From Xenorhabdus kozodoii (lineage in GTDB: Bacteria; Pseudomonadota; Gammaproteobacteria; Enterobacterales; Enterobacteriaceae), in the NCBI RefSeq assembly GCF_002632875.1, contig NZ_NJCX01000018.1:30833-94832 (forward strand): a stretch of DNA of 64,000 bases, read 5' to 3'. Of this stretch, positions 40,423 to 49,835 are shown one piece after another. The first letter of the stretch is position 1, and each line of letters begins with the position of its first letter. The translations under genes were made by a program, and so were the position numbers. Below the pieces are notes generated by a model that searched no databases, had not been told where the DNA came from, and saw only the letters and a program-made list of their open reading frames with translations.

Positions 40423-41004
40423 TTAAAGCGTGTATCTTGTCCCTGGGAATGTTTTATTGATATTACCTTTAACCACTTTATATGCCTGACGTCTGTCACC
40501 CCGCACATATTTTATAAAAGGATTATTCCAGACCACGCGGTCGGTGGGACCTGCCATATAAGCAAAATTGATTCCTTTATCGATAAAAACATCTCGCGCT
40601 CTTTCTAGCCAGTTTCCTCTCCCGATATAACATGCTTGGAATTTAATCACGCCAACCCGGAGAAGCCCAAATTTTTTCAGATCGTTAGCCAGTTCTCCCG
40701 GTTGGTTGTAACCGCCTACGCTGCTCGTGCAGGCATGAGCAAAAATATCTACGCGGTCATTTTCCGTTACCCACCGAAGATAATGGAAATTATTATAAAT
40801 ATACTTTCTTTCCTCATAATCGGACTCTCGCCCCACCAGTTCAAGTATGTCCTTATATTTTGACTTTAAGTAGATATACTCTTGTGGACTGCGCTTTTTA
40901 AAGTCGTAAGCTAAGACAATTTCTATCTTACCAAAAGGCCATTCATGGGACCTAATTAACGGTATTCTCCCCGCAGCTTTAAATATTTTATTTTTTAAAT
41001 TCAT
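40423..41004 (-). CDS. Orphan protein with caspase-like His/Cys arrangement
   Basis: 193 residues from MNLKNKIFKAAGRIP (ATG at 41004, preceded by AGGGG seven bases upstream). I do not recognise an exact family. His90 in VDIFAHACTSSVGGY and Cys125 in VIKFQACYIGRGNW end consecutive hydrophobic strands, as in C80/caspase-fold peptidases, and AYMAGPTDRV follows. No signal peptide is obvious. It sits alone between hsdR and the helicase-PLD gene. It could be a defence effector, a toxin-derived domain or an inactive relative. The function is unproven. Confidence 0.6.
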   Translation of the reverse strand: MNLKNKIFKAAGRIPLIRSHEWPFGKIEIVLAYDFKKRSPQEYIYLKSKYKDILELVGRESDYEERKYIYNNFHYLRWVTENDRVDIFAHACTSSVGGYNQPGELANDLKKFGLLRVGVIKFQACYIGRGNWLERARDVFIDKGINFAYMAGPTDRVVWNNPFIKYVRGDRRQAYKVVKGNINKTFPGTRYTL

Positions 41005-41072
41005 TTGCTTACCCCTTTTTCTAAACACGGCCATATGAGTCAGAATACCACCTCGTATAGCGTCTGGCTGAG

Positions 41073-41144
41073 ATGAACATGGCGATTCGTCGCATTGACT
41101 TTAACCTTAGTACACAGAAAGTCGATACCTTTCTGAACTACTAG
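41073..41144 (+). pseudogene. Short fragment, possibly the start of a VapD/Cas2-fold gene
   Basis: A 23-codon frame reads MNMAIRRIDFNLSTQKVDTF then LNY before TAG. The AIRxIDFxL beginning resembles VapD-type endoribonucleases, but only the first strand and helix are present. It ends at a GCGCCAG/CTGGCGC inverted repeat (41142-41166) that overlaps the end of the helicase-PLD gene. Weak evidence. Confidence 0.3.
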
Positions 41145-41152
41145 CGCCAGAC

Positions 41153-44100
41153 TTATAGCTGGCGCTGTTCCAGGCTGGTATAAATCGTTTTGATTTCACC
41201 TTGTAAGCTTTCGCCACAGTACACCATCGACGTGTCGTACCGTTGATATTTCTCTTCTCGCGTGGCACTGAACCAATTAAATGACCCTATACAGAGTAGG
41301 CCTTCATCCCCAATCACAATTTTACTGTGAACGCGCTTGACCAGTTTTGTGGTGACGCCCATCTCGTTCAACTTTTCCAGCGCGGCGTGAAGACGCTGCC
41401 GTTTCTCTTTGCGCTTTTCGTAATCGGCGTGTTCGGTATTAAAGTTTCTGTCCGTAACCACGGTGATATCAACGCCACGCGAACGTGCCTGAATCATCGA
41501 TGTCAGAAAGCCGGTTTGTTCCAGCTTTTGCCAGGTCAACCAAGGGGACACAATGGTAATGCTCTTCCCGATAGTGCCGAAGGTCTGGTTCAGGAACGCA
41601 TCATGTTGCTCCACGCCATGCAGAGTAAAGATCTGCGTTTGCGCGGCGCTTAAGTCCTTGCGTTCTTTATACTCAAACTGCAAGGCGTTAGATTCAGAGG
41701 CGAAAAGGTATTTTGCCAATAATCCTCGTGGAGAAGAGCCGGGCTGGATTTCAAACAGATCCATATCGCCGAAGACCAGAAAGCTGTCTTTGGCTCGCGA
41801 GACGGCGACGTTCAGCATGCTGCTGTCGCTGTCGATAAACCCGCCATCCTCATGTTTGGAATAAACCGGGGAGAAGAGCACGATTGCTCTTTCTGCCCCC
41901 TGCAGGGCGTGCACCGTGCCGATTGTCAGCGAATCTTCATCGTCGCTACAGTTAATGCCGAGCTTACGCAATGCCGCTTTGATGACGTTGACCTGCGCCG
42001 AAAACGGGGTAACGATCCCCACCACTTTATGCAGCGGTTTGTCGTAATAACGCTCTATTTCCCCTTTGTGTGCCACCAGCCATGCAGCTATTGTCTCAGA
42101 CTCAAAGGTGTTGTAACGGCTCCCGCCGTTTGCCTGCATGCCTTTACCATCGATATGCAGATAACCCATTGCCGGAAAAAGCGGCTCTTTTTCAGCACCC
42201 CGTTTGGGTTGTAATTTGCCGTGGTAGCACAGCGCGTTACAGTAGCCGATGATGCTGTCAAAGCAGCGGCGGTGCTCATACAGGTACATTCCGCGGGATA
42301 AGTCCGGGTCATACTGATAGCGCGAATTAAACTGGGCAACCTTCATAACACTGCCTGACGCTGCGCTTTTACCTGAATTACACACCGATGCATAAGCATC
42401 CGTGAGTTCTTCTTGAGTACCGCCGGGGAGGATGTTCTCCTCCACCATATTGCCCATATCAATACCGGGCAAACTGTTCCAGATAGGCGCGATTTGTTCC
42501 GTATCGCCAATCACTAACGCTTTTTTCGCCAGCGCGAAGGAGGCTGCGGCCACCTCCGGAAGTACCTGCCCCGCTTCATCGACGATCAGCAGATCGGCAA
42601 AATTATATAAATAGCTGTCATCAAATTTCTTGGCTCCACCAACATGTTCCCTAATGACCAGATGGCGAGGCAGCATGTGACAGGTCATCACCACACAGGG
42701 GGTGAGTTTCATTCTGCGCTGCCAGCGAGCCCTAACAGTTTTTGCCCCGTTACGTTTTTTTTCTTTTTGAAGATCGTCAATAGCGGCCATATCCATCAGC
42801 CAACGACCTTCCCAGTAATGGGTCGCTAGCAGGAACGCTGGGAAACGGATCTGCGTATCGGCAAGTTCGTCAGCTTCGGCCAGGCTTAGTTCCTCTTCGC
42901 CTGTATGCCCCAAAGCCTGAGTCAGGCCGCGCCATTGCTGGACGGCCTCGCTTTCGCGTCGGGAAATATCCTGAGCAAGATCGATTTGCTGCTGATACTC
43001 ACCTTGCTCTTTTCGCGCCTGCGCAATCAGGCCGTCGATATACGCGTCGATGCCTTCCGGCACAATACCCTGAAATGCGGCCATTCTTGTACCAAAGGTG
43101 GCGTCCAGGAAGAGGTTAATCTGACAGTGGCGCTTAGTGCGAACGGCGGGGATCCAGGAGAAGAACGCATACACCATCGACTCATCGGCGCGATACTGCT
43201 GCCACTGCTTTTTGCCCTGGGATAACAGCGCGATGTCATTCGTGCTGTCGAGCAGCAATGCCTTTTTGTCCTGAATATACTGATCGAGATCTTCGCTAAT
43301 AGCGCTCCGTTCTTGGCGGATACGATTCAGGCCGTCCCATACGGACTCGATTTGCGCAAGCTGGGTGAACCGTGCCTTTAAACGTTCATGCAATAAACCA
43401 ACAACGCGCTCAGGTGAACTGCATTCCTCTGGCGGGAAGGCCGCCCTTGCCTTCTCAAGATAATAAGTCAGTGCATCTTCAACGTACTCCATGGATTCAA
43501 CACGGTTCAAAAAATCATCCGTCTGGTATCTTTTCGCGGCGTCAGCCTTACGGCTTTGGGACGGGAAGTAAGCGCCATAACTTTTCAGCTCCGGCAGCCA
43601 GCGCCCAGCCATTGCGCCGGTGCCGGTGGCAAAATCTTTACCGAACGCTCCAATAATGTTGGTCACGGCCTGATTGTTGGTCGAGGTAGCTATCACAACA
43701 GGTGGTTCGGTTTTATTAAGGGCGGCCCTTACCCACTCGGTAGCAATGATAGAGAGAACTAAGGTGGTTTTCCCGGTTCCCGGCGGGCCATTAACAGCGA
43801 GAATATCGCCCATCTGCTGCGTAAGATAATGGCTCAGGGCATCACGCTGCGCCGCTGCCAGCGGGAACTTATCCCCGGAATGCCCCAACCGCTCTCTGAA
43901 TCTCGCATTAGTGGCAAGAAGCGGCTCTATGGGTGGTCTTACCGTCGAGGCAAAGCGCGCCAGCAACGGAACCTCTTTTTTACACACCAGCAGATGATCG
44001 TACAGGGAGAGGATGTGGCGACTGGCTCCGCCGGGCTGGTTCGCTTTGATAACGTAGCCATACCCTGCCGGTTCGTATTGCTCGTGGGTGGCGAGCCATT

Positions 44101-44671
44101 TTCCGGCCACGTTTTCCAGGAGATTGTTTGTCTCAGTCAGGTACTTTTGCCATTGCTGCTGATGCTTTTCATAACGCTTAGCCCGCTGCTCATCATTTTC
44201 CGCGCGGCATTGTTGTTCGCCATCCGCACCAAAGGTGGTCGAGTTATGCTTGGTTTTGTATTCGTCATATTGCGCCATTTCGCCAATTGAGAAGGTGCCT
44301 TTGGGGAGGGGTTCGAGCAGGTCACGAGGGACGGTGGTGGGTGCCGTGGGGAATAAAAATCCTTCGCGGTTCAGGAGAGCAGAAGTTACTAACGGTGTTA
44401 CGATACCGGGCGCGCCTGCTGTCCGCTCTTTGCCATGCTGTAGCAGGCGGATCCAAGCTTTTGGCCGTAACAGCACCTCGACTGTTTTAATCGCGTCGCC
44501 TTCCCCCTCAAAGAAGGAGCGAACAATCTCCTCATCCAGCCGTCCCGTGGTGATGTCCATCCATCGGGTGAATTTATCTGCATCTTTACGCTCAAACGCC
44601 CCTTTGCCAGACTCGGCATCTGCTAAGGAGTTACGCCAGTATGATGCAAACCCCTGAGTGTTCCTGTCCAT
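41153..44671 (-). CDS. SF1 Upf1-like helicase fused to a PLD nuclease (Mokosh type II / MkoC-like)
   Basis: 1172 residues. The N-terminal 270 residues are unassigned. The SF1 helicase (COG1112/Upf1 type) has Walker A GPPGTGKT (295-302), a long helical insert, then [14 protein letters not shown] (motif II), [11 protein letters not shown] and the C-terminal [19 protein letters not shown] and [18 protein letters not shown] phospholipase-D-type domain ends the protein, with [19 protein letters not shown] (His1115) as HxK motif. This single-protein architecture corresponds, as I recall it, to Mokosh type II anti-phage systems. mrr lies upstream on the same strand. Confidence 0.8.
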   Translation of the reverse strand: MDRNTQGFASYWRNSLADAESGKGAFERKDADKFTRWMDITTGRLDEEIVRSFFEGEGDAIKTVEVLLRPKAWIRLLQHGKERTAGAPGIVTPLVTSALLNREGFLFPTAPTTVPRDLLEPLPKGTFSIGEMAQYDEYKTKHNSTTFGADGEQQCRAENDEQRAKRYEKHQQQWQKYLTETNNLLENVAGKWLATHEQYEPAGYGYVIKANQPGGASRHILSLYDHLLVCKKEVPLLARFASTVRPPIEPLLATNARFRERLGHSGDKFPLAAAQRDALSHYLTQQMGDILAVNGPPGTGKTTLVLSIIATEWVRAALNKTEPPVVIATSTNNQAVTNIIGAFGKDFATGTGAMAGRWLPELKSYGAYFPSQSRKADAAKRYQTDDFLNRVESMEYVEDALTYYLEKARAAFPPEECSSPERVVGLLHERLKARFTQLAQIESVWDGLNRIRQERSAISEDLDQYIQDKKALLLDSTNDIALLSQGKKQWQQYRADESMVYAFFSWIPAVRTKRHCQINLFLDATFGTRMAAFQGIVPEGIDAYIDGLIAQARKEQGEYQQQIDLAQDISRRESEAVQQWRGLTQALGHTGEEELSLAEADELADTQIRFPAFLLATHYWEGRWLMDMAAIDDLQKEKKRNGAKTVRARWQRRMKLTPCVVMTCHMLPRHLVIREHVGGAKKFDDSYLYNFADLLIVDEAGQVLPEVAAASFALAKKALVIGDTEQIAPIWNSLPGIDMGNMVEENILPGGTQEELTDAYASVCNSGKSAASGSVMKVAQFNSRYQYDPDLSRGMYLYEHRRCFDSIIGYCNALCYHGKLQPKRGAEKEPLFPAMGYLHIDGKGMQANGGSRYNTFESETIAAWLVAHKGEIERYYDKPLHKVVGIVTPFSAQVNVIKAALRKLGINCSDDEDSLTIGTVHALQGAERAIVLFSPVYSKHEDGGFIDSDSSMLNVAVSRAKDSFLVFGDMDLFEIQPGSSPRGLLAKYLFASESNALQFEYKERKDLSAAQTQIFTLHGVEQHDAFLNQTFGTIGKSITIVSPWLTWQKLEQTGFLTSMIQARSRGVDITVVTDRNFNTEHADYEKRKEKRQRLHAALEKLNEMGVTTKLVKRVHSKIVIGDEGLLCIGSFNWFSATREEKYQRYDTSMVYCGESLQGEIKTIYTSLEQRQL

Positions 44672-44853
44672 TCCCCGTCCCGTGATTTAATAAAAGTTAT
44701 TAATTTCGTTGATATAAACGCAGTACATGGTTAAGCATTTTCCACGATGCGAACGCGATCGCAATAATTTGTTTGTGTTGGGAAGGGTATTGGATTCTTT
44801 AGGGGCGCAGGGTCATTCCATACAGGAGATTCGCTCCGGCTCGGATTCAAGTA

Positions 44854-45768
44854 TTATTCAAAGTAATCCATGTTCAGTTTGGGAACTTTAACCAAACGGG
44901 AGGAAACGCCGACTTCGTTTTCAATCATCAGATGAACAAGGCGTTCGCCATCAACCAGGACCATACCTTCTACGGAGTGGGCAAAATCTCGCGCCTGCGA
45001 AGTAAAACCGGAGGTTGTAATAAACACGCCACGCTTGGCTTTTTGACCGGCCAGCGCGCCATAAAATGCCTGAAGCTCCGGGCGGCCAACCGTGTTCTGC
45101 CAGCGTTTGGCCTGCACATAAACCTTTTCCAGTCCCAGCTTATCAAGCGAAATAATACCGTCGATACCGCCATCACCGGTGCCCCCTACGCGTTGTAGGT
45201 CATCCCGGTGTCCGCCATAGCCCAAACGATGCAGAACATCCAGAACGATAACCTCAAAACGTGTCGGGGAGACTTGCAACAGATTTTCAAGCAGCTCATC
45301 AGCAACCGCGTCCCGTAGCTCTTTTAACGCCTGATCAAGACGATCGTCCGGGCTGCCCTTTGCCAACTCTTCCTGGTTAGGCAGCGATGGTCTTGGGTCA
45401 AGATCAACAGCATCCGGCTGCTGCTTTAGCTTGATGTTCATGAAATCAAACGCCAGATGGTTCACTTCCTCTTCAGTCAGTGGCTGGGAATGAGCTTGTA
45501 CCCAGTTAACCCCTTCTGGCGTCAAACACCACTTTCCTCTGGATAAACTTTGAGATAACCCCGCTCGCTTCAGGCGATCGTGTGCCCAAGAAGCCCGATT
45601 TTTATACACTAAATGACCGCTGGCAATCACTTCAGTTCGCTGATTATCATCAAGATTAAGTGCGTCAGCGGCGGCTTCGTGTGCATCACGAGCCGGTACG
45701 CCATCAGGTTTACCAGCCAGGAAACGTAACACTGGTTCAATAAATTTATCGTAGGTTGGTACGGCCAT
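44854..45768 (-). CDS. mrr: Mrr methylation-dependent restriction endonuclease
   Basis: 304 residues, exactly the E. coli Mrr length, and remarkably similar to it as I recall that sequence. The N-terminal winged-helix domain has HLVYKNRASWAHDRLKRAGL. The PD-(D/E)xK catalytic domain shows GGTGDGGIDGIIS (Asp203) and VYVQAKRW (219-221 QAK). It cuts DNA carrying foreign methylation and can cause self-damage with incompatible methyltransferases. It is separate from the flanking genes (182 bp to the helicase-PLD gene). Confidence 0.97.
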   Translation of the reverse strand: MAVPTYDKFIEPVLRFLAGKPDGVPARDAHEAAADALNLDDNQRTEVIASGHLVYKNRASWAHDRLKRAGLSQSLSRGKWCLTPEGVNWVQAHSQPLTEEEVNHLAFDFMNIKLKQQPDAVDLDPRPSLPNQEELAKGSPDDRLDQALKELRDAVADELLENLLQVSPTRFEVIVLDVLHRLGYGGHRDDLQRVGGTGDGGIDGIISLDKLGLEKVYVQAKRWQNTVGRPELQAFYGALAGQKAKRGVFITTSGFTSQARDFAHSVEGMVLVDGERLVHLMIENEVGVSSRLVKVPKLNMDYFE

Positions 45769-45951
45769 AGAAACATCCCTGATAATATTTTTGGTGGGTT
45801 AACAGTCCAGAAAATGTGCCAACACTCATCTTTAAATTAGTTAGTGACTCAGTATCCGAGCATTCTTCTATTCATCTCGCGGGGACGCGGGGAGATGAGT
45901 ATGTACACCATTTCTATCAATTTTATCGACCAGAATAAAATATGTCTCGTC

Positions 45952-46137
45952 TCATCGTAAATCGGAAAATATCACCCCCGCCATCTTATCCAGCCGCGTT
46001 TTTACAATTTCCCACTCCGGCATAACCTGCCCCATTAGCCGGTAAAAGCGCTCGCTGTGGTTATGTTCGGCGATATGGCACAGCTCATGCGGGATCACGT
46101 AATCGATGCACTCACAAGCGACTTGATGTGGGTTGAC
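45952..46137 (-). pseudogene. C-terminal fragment of a YgjP/SprT-like zinc metallopeptidase
   Basis: The minus-strand frame reads CIDYVIPHELCHIAEHNH then SERFYRLMGQVMPEWE and ends at TGA (45952-45954). HELCH-x5-H is the zinc site of the DUF45 family. There is no start: the frame opens only at a TGA at about 46138-46140. Such metallopeptidase genes commonly accompany hsdR. The 5' part was probably lost at the island boundary next to the tRNA. Confidence 0.75.
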
Positions 46138-46200
46138 TCAGATTGACTTCTGTTGAAAGGAAAATCGCGGAAAGCCTTGCGGATACTGGATTTCAGGCAC

Positions 46201-46224
46201 AAAAAAAGACGTTCGTTGACGTCT
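46201..46224 (-). terminator. Terminator of tRNA-Leu
   Basis: On the minus strand AGACGT / ACGTCT with loop CAACGA is followed by a run of seven T. It begins 13 bp after the tRNA 3' end. Confidence 0.85.
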
Positions 46225-46237
46225 ATTGATGTTCCGA

Positions 46238-46322
46238 TGGTGCCGAAGGCCGGACTCGAACCGGCACACCCGAAGGCGGTTGATTTTGAATCAACTGCGT
46301 CTACCGATTTCGCCACTTCGGC
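46238..46322 (-). tRNA. leuX: tRNA-Leu (anticodon CAA)
   Basis: An 85-nt class II tRNA with a 7-bp acceptor stem (GCCGAAG...CTTCGGC), a D arm with GTAGAC, a long variable arm, GGTTCGAGTCC in the T arm and an encoded 3' ACCA. The anticodon arm GTTGA-TTCAAAA-TCAAC gives anticodon CAA, as in E. coli leuX. leuX is a classic integration site for genomic islands, and the defence genes lie on its 3' side here. I did not find a duplicated 3' end that would mark the other att site. Confidence 0.96.
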
Positions 46323-46349
46323 ACTGAAATGATTCGGAGAACGGGGGTC

Positions 46350-46377
46350 ATTATACCTGTCAGAAGCGCATTCGCAA
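46350..46377 (-). promoter_or_regulatory. Promoter of tRNA-Leu
   Basis: On the minus strand TTGCGA (46372-46377) and perfect TATAAT (46350-46355) are spaced by 16 bp. The GACCCCCG stretch downstream resembles a stringent discriminator. Confidence 0.75.
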
Positions 46378-46574
46378 CACTTATCCTTTCGATTTCGTTC
46401 AAGTGACGAAAAAAGAATCGCTTAATCTGTTTTTTCACCACACTTGCTTAAAACCCAACCACTATTTCCAGCATATCCCGCCAATCCCTTCTCACATAAT
46501 TCCTTCCTGCCAATAGACAACCGATAAACTCCTTATATAATTCAAAACAATACACTGCTATGAGGTAAATTATC

Positions 46575-46661
46575 ATGACTATTATCAGTTGGATTTTTAC
46601 GGGTATCCTGTTGGGTATCTTTATTGGCGCCATGATGGCGATATTTAAGAAAAACAAATAA
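46575..46661 (+). CDS. Small single-pass membrane protein, 28 residues
   Basis: MTIISWIFTGILLGIFIGAM then MAIFKKNK, preceded by GAGGTAAATTATC, a good ribosome-binding site. It has one hydrophobic helix of about 20 residues with glycine-zipper spacing (GxxxG) and a positive C-terminus, so the N-terminus is probably outside. It is followed 48 bp later by the AmpH-like gene on the same strand. Function unknown; it resembles DUF3789-type mini-proteins only in size. Confidence 0.55.
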   Translation: MTIISWIFTGILLGIFIGAMMAIFKKNK

Positions 46662-46708
46662 CGGCTTTATTTCCCCACTCGAATGCTCCCTGATTGGTTA
46701 ATCCAAAA

Positions 46709-47926
46709 ATGAAAAAACGGCTCTATAAACTGTGTGCAGTTTCAGTCATGACATGGGCGATTTCAGCTTGTGCGGATCCTGGTCATCCACACCAGAACAA
46801 ATTTCGGCAATCCAATGCGCAACCTGTAAAGTGGGAGGTGTTCGAGGGTAATGACAATATCAAAAAAATAGCGACTGCATTGGTCGATCAGTATTCTCAA
46901 TCCATCTTTGAAGAGGGCGATCCTTTGGGAATGGCGATGGTGGTCATCGATAATAATCAGGTGATACATCGCAGTTTTGGGGAAACGTATCCAGGGAGCG
47001 GCGTTCGGCCTCGGCAAGACTCATTAATTCGCATTGCTTCTATTACTAAATTGATGACCAGCGAGGTCATGATTAAGTTGGCACAGAAGAAACATCTTAA
47101 GATTACTGATCCGTTGCAAAAATACACTTATTACGGTGTCAATGTGCCGAATTATGGCGCAGGCCAACCAATCCGATTGTATCATCTGGCAAGCCATACC
47201 AGCGGGTTACCACGGGAACAACCCGGTGGAAAATGGGGGCGCCCTGTGTTTATTTGGCCGACGCAATCGAACCGCTGGGCTTGGCTGAAAACCGCAGAAA
47301 TAAGTGCCGCGCCCGGCACAACGGCTTCGTATTCCAACCTGGCCTATGATTTATTGGCGGATGCCCTCTCCAATGCCACGAAAAAATCCTATCCCCGTCT
47401 ACTGCAAGAGGAAATTACCCGCCCTTATCACATGAAGGATACAACGCTGACGCCCACGCAATCCCAATGCGCCCGTTTGATGGCAGGGGTTAAATCCAGC
47501 CCTTGCGTCAATACCATTGCCGCCGCAGGGAGTGGCGGGATTTATTCTACTCCGGCGGATATGCAGCGCTGGATGCAACAGTTTTTATCTTCCCATAATC
47601 AGTTGAGGAAACAGACTGCCAGCCGTGAACAAAGTATCTACTTTAAGCGTACTGAGCTGAAATCTATCAAAGGAATGGATGTGGCCGGTCTGGCAGATGG
47701 TATCGGACTTGGCTGGGTATATATGGATGCCAAAGACGATGTACCTGGTATTTACCAGAAAACCGGCGGCGGCGGCGGGTTTAATACCTATATGGCGATG
47801 GTTCCTGAAAGAAATATTGGTGTATTTGTGGTAATGACCCGTAAGGAACAAAGTAAATTTAGTCGCGTGACGAATGGGATTAATGAATTAGTGGCAGCAT
47901 TGGCGCGTAATCATAATCAAATTTAA
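46709..47926 (+). CDS. ampH: AmpH-like D,D-carboxypeptidase/endopeptidase, predicted lipoprotein
   Basis: 405 residues from MKKRLYKLCAVSVM (ATG at 46709). A serine beta-lactamase/penicillin-binding fold shows S111-x-x-K114 in RIASITKLMTSE, a YSN motif in TASYSNLAYDLL and a C-terminal TGGGGGFNTYMAM in the KTG position. VRPRQDSLIRIASITKLMTS and HTSGLPREQPGGKW match AmpH. Unlike E. coli AmpH, the signal peptide ends in ISAC (Cys21) followed by Ala, a lipobox predicting outer-membrane anchoring. It trims peptidoglycan peptides. Confidence 0.9.
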   Translation: MKKRLYKLCAVSVMTWAISACADPGHPHQNKFRQSNAQPVKWEVFEGNDNIKKIATALVDQYSQSIFEEGDPLGMAMVVIDNNQVIHRSFGETYPGSGVRPRQDSLIRIASITKLMTSEVMIKLAQKKHLKITDPLQKYTYYGVNVPNYGAGQPIRLYHLASHTSGLPREQPGGKWGRPVFIWPTQSNRWAWLKTAEISAAPGTTASYSNLAYDLLADALSNATKKSYPRLLQEEITRPYHMKDTTLTPTQSQCARLMAGVKSSPCVNTIAAAGSGGIYSTPADMQRWMQQFLSSHNQLRKQTASREQSIYFKRTELKSIKGMDVAGLADGIGLGWVYMDAKDDVPGIYQKTGGGGGFNTYMAMVPERNIGVFVVMTRKEQSKFSRVTNGINELVAALARNHNQI

Positions 47927-47960
47927 TTTGGCATAAGGAACAATAGGCTGCATGGGACTT

Positions 47961-48554
47961 TCAAGGAATTTGGCTTTCATCAACCACCCTCACACCACCA
48001 TGATACCATACGGCATTATGGGGCGTATCCGGATCTAAAGGTTCATAAGTGTCTATATTATGACGCAATACATTGACGGCATGATGAAACTTATCTGTAA
48101 TTTCCTGGGGATAACCAGAAGCGTTCATATTACGGACAAACCCTACTTGAAAAAGGCTGTTCATTACCCTAGGGGTATTGGGATTTATATCAATGTTAAA
48201 TTTCTCTCCCGTTACGTTATAAACAATCCTTCTTGTCCTGACATTACCGATATAGCCTTCTACATAGCTATTCGGGCACAATTTAGAGAAATGACAGGCA
48301 AAAGAATTTTCATCCCCATCAGCAGAATTGCACAGGAGTAAACGAATATAACGAAATCTTTTCAAATTAAGGGGAAGCAGGATCTGAAATATGCCTTGGG
48401 CCGTTTTGCCAATCTGATGCCCATTAACATCAAGACATAACATAAAACCATTTTCATAATATACGCTATGCCCATATATATTTAACCGTTTGATATTACG
48501 GTATTTATCTTCAAAGGTATAAAAATCCTCTGGATAATACTTTAGCTCCTTCAT
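47961..48554 (-). CDS. Orphan C80/caspase-like protein
   Basis: 197 residues. His29 in RLNIYGHSVYYENG and Cys75 in YIRLLLCNSADGDENSFACH follow beta strands; the LLLCNSA...SFACHFSKLC...VEGYIGNV pattern resembles the cysteine-peptidase domain of C80 (MARTX CPD) and related effector proteins. The C-terminal 70 residues are unassigned. There is no signal peptide. Ribosome-binding site GGACGG lies 11 bases before ATG 48554. It sits between ampH and lptG without partners. Possible roles include a secreted effector or toxin-processing domain. Activity is unproven. Confidence 0.6.
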   Translation of the reverse strand: MKELKYYPEDFYTFEDKYRNIKRLNIYGHSVYYENGFMLCLDVNGHQIGKTAQGIFQILLPLNLKRFRYIRLLLCNSADGDENSFACHFSKLCPNSYVEGYIGNVRTRRIVYNVTGEKFNIDINPNTPRVMNSLFQVGFVRNMNASGYPQEITDKFHHAVNVLRHNIDTYEPLDPDTPHNAVWYHGGVRVVDESQIP

Positions 48555-48689
48555 TTTTATTCACCGTCCGTTTCAGTTAGAAAATACGTAAAATGAGTTA
48601 CAAAAAAACACGGGAAGTAACATTTTATGTAAGCCAATTAGCCATCAAAGTAAACTCATTTTTCATAAAGTGGGCGCTACCGATGATAC

Positions 48690-48725
48690 AAAAAAGCCGC
48701 CTCCACTCTTGAAGGTGGAGGCGGC
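48690..48725 (-). terminator. Rho-independent terminator of lptFG
   Basis: On the minus strand GCCGCCTCCAC and GTGGAGGCGGC form an 11-bp GC-rich stem with an 8-nt loop followed by TTTTTT, 30 bp after the lptG stop. Confidence 0.95.
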
Positions 48726-48755
48726 GGCAGATAAGTTTACTGAGAGATCAGTGTG

Positions 48756-49835
48756 TTATTTTCTATATAATAGTAAGTAAACACTCACTGCAAAAAACAA
48801 CAAACTTGGCAACAGCGCCCCTAATATCGGCGGCATACTATAAACTAGGCTAAGTGGCCCAAATATCTCATTCAAGACATAGAACACAAAGCCCATGCTG
48901 ATACCCACCACAACCCTGAATCCCATCGGTACGCTACGCAGTGGCCCGAAGATAAAAGAGAGAGCCATCAGCATCATCACCGCAACCGATAAAGGCGCGA
49001 AGATTTTTTTCCACATATTAAGCTGGTAACGTCCGGCATCCTGTCGACCCTGTTTCAGATAGGTAATGTATTGATGCAGGCCACGTATGGAAAGCGCTTC
49101 GGGATCGAGAGAAACCACGCCCAACTTTTCTGGCGTCAGCCGGCTTTTCCACTCCGCAGAAATACGTTGTGAGCCAGTGATCCGACCATCCCTGGTTAAA
49201 TCGGATTCTTCAACCTGAGATAACTTCCATTGATGGTTATCTTTGTCATACAACGCTGAATCTGCATATCTTATGGATAACAATTTTTGGTTGTCATCAA
49301 CATGATAGATGCTGACGCCATTTAGGGTGTTATCCTTCCCGACACTCTGGATATAGACAAAATCGTAGCCATCTTTCGCCCAAAGACCTTTGGTCGTGGA
49401 CATCAATGAACCACCAAACATTTTTTGGGAGCGATAATTACGGGCGAGCTGCTCTCCTTGTGGGGCAACCCATTCGCCAATGACCATCGTCAGCAAGACC
49501 AGTGGGATTGCCGTTTTCATCACCGCCCCCGCCACTTGCAGGCGGGTAAAGCCAGAAGCCTGCATGACCACCAGCTCACTGCGTGTTGCCAATGTGCCCA
49601 AGCCCAATAACGCCCCAAGCAGAGCAGCCATGGGGAAGAAGATCTGAATATCTTTGGGTACACTCAGCAAGGTATAAATGCCAGCGGAAAGTGCAGTATA
49701 TTCACCCTGCCCGACTTTACGTAACTGATCGACAAACTTAATGATGCCGGAAAGCGATACCAGCATAAACAACGTCATCAGGATGGTTTGCAGGATTGTC
49801 CGGCCAATATATCTATCCAATACCCCAAACATCAT
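48756..49835 (-). CDS. lptG: LPS export ABC transporter permease LptG
   Basis: 359 residues (E. coli 360). There are three membrane helices before and three after a periplasmic beta-jellyroll domain. Conserved stretches include FMLVSLSGIIKFVDQLRKVG, SELVVMQASGFTRLQVA and LSFIFGPLRSVPMGFRVVVG. With LptF and LptB2 it extracts lipopolysaccharide and hands it to LptC. It overlaps lptF by 4 bp. Confidence 0.98.
   Translation of the reverse strand: MMFGVLDRYIGRTILQTILMTLFMLVSLSGIIKFVDQLRKVGQGEYTALSAGIYTLLSVPKDIQIFFPMAALLGALLGLGTLATRSELVVMQASGFTRLQVAGAVMKTAIPLVLLTMVIGEWVAPQGEQLARNYRSQKMFGGSLMSTTKGLWAKDGYDFVYIQSVGKDNTLNGVSIYHVDDNQKLLSIRYADSALYDKDNHQWKLSQVEESDLTRDGRITGSQRISAEWKSRLTPEKLGVVSLDPEALSIRGLHQYITYLKQGRQDAGRYQLNMWKKIFAPLSVAVMMLMALSFIFGPLRSVPMGFRVVVGISMGFVFYVLNEIFGPLSLVYSMPPILGALLPSLLFFAVSVYLLLYRK

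Noticed and set aside
45868..45900. CATCTCGCGGGG / GGGGAGATG dyad as another copy of the 105-bp element
   Set aside because: Only the central stem is vaguely similar; the TATACC ends and the arm sequences are absent.
46095..46316. 73-codon minus-strand frame starting MAKSVDAVDSKS
   Set aside because: It is a translation of the tRNA-Leu gene and its terminator.
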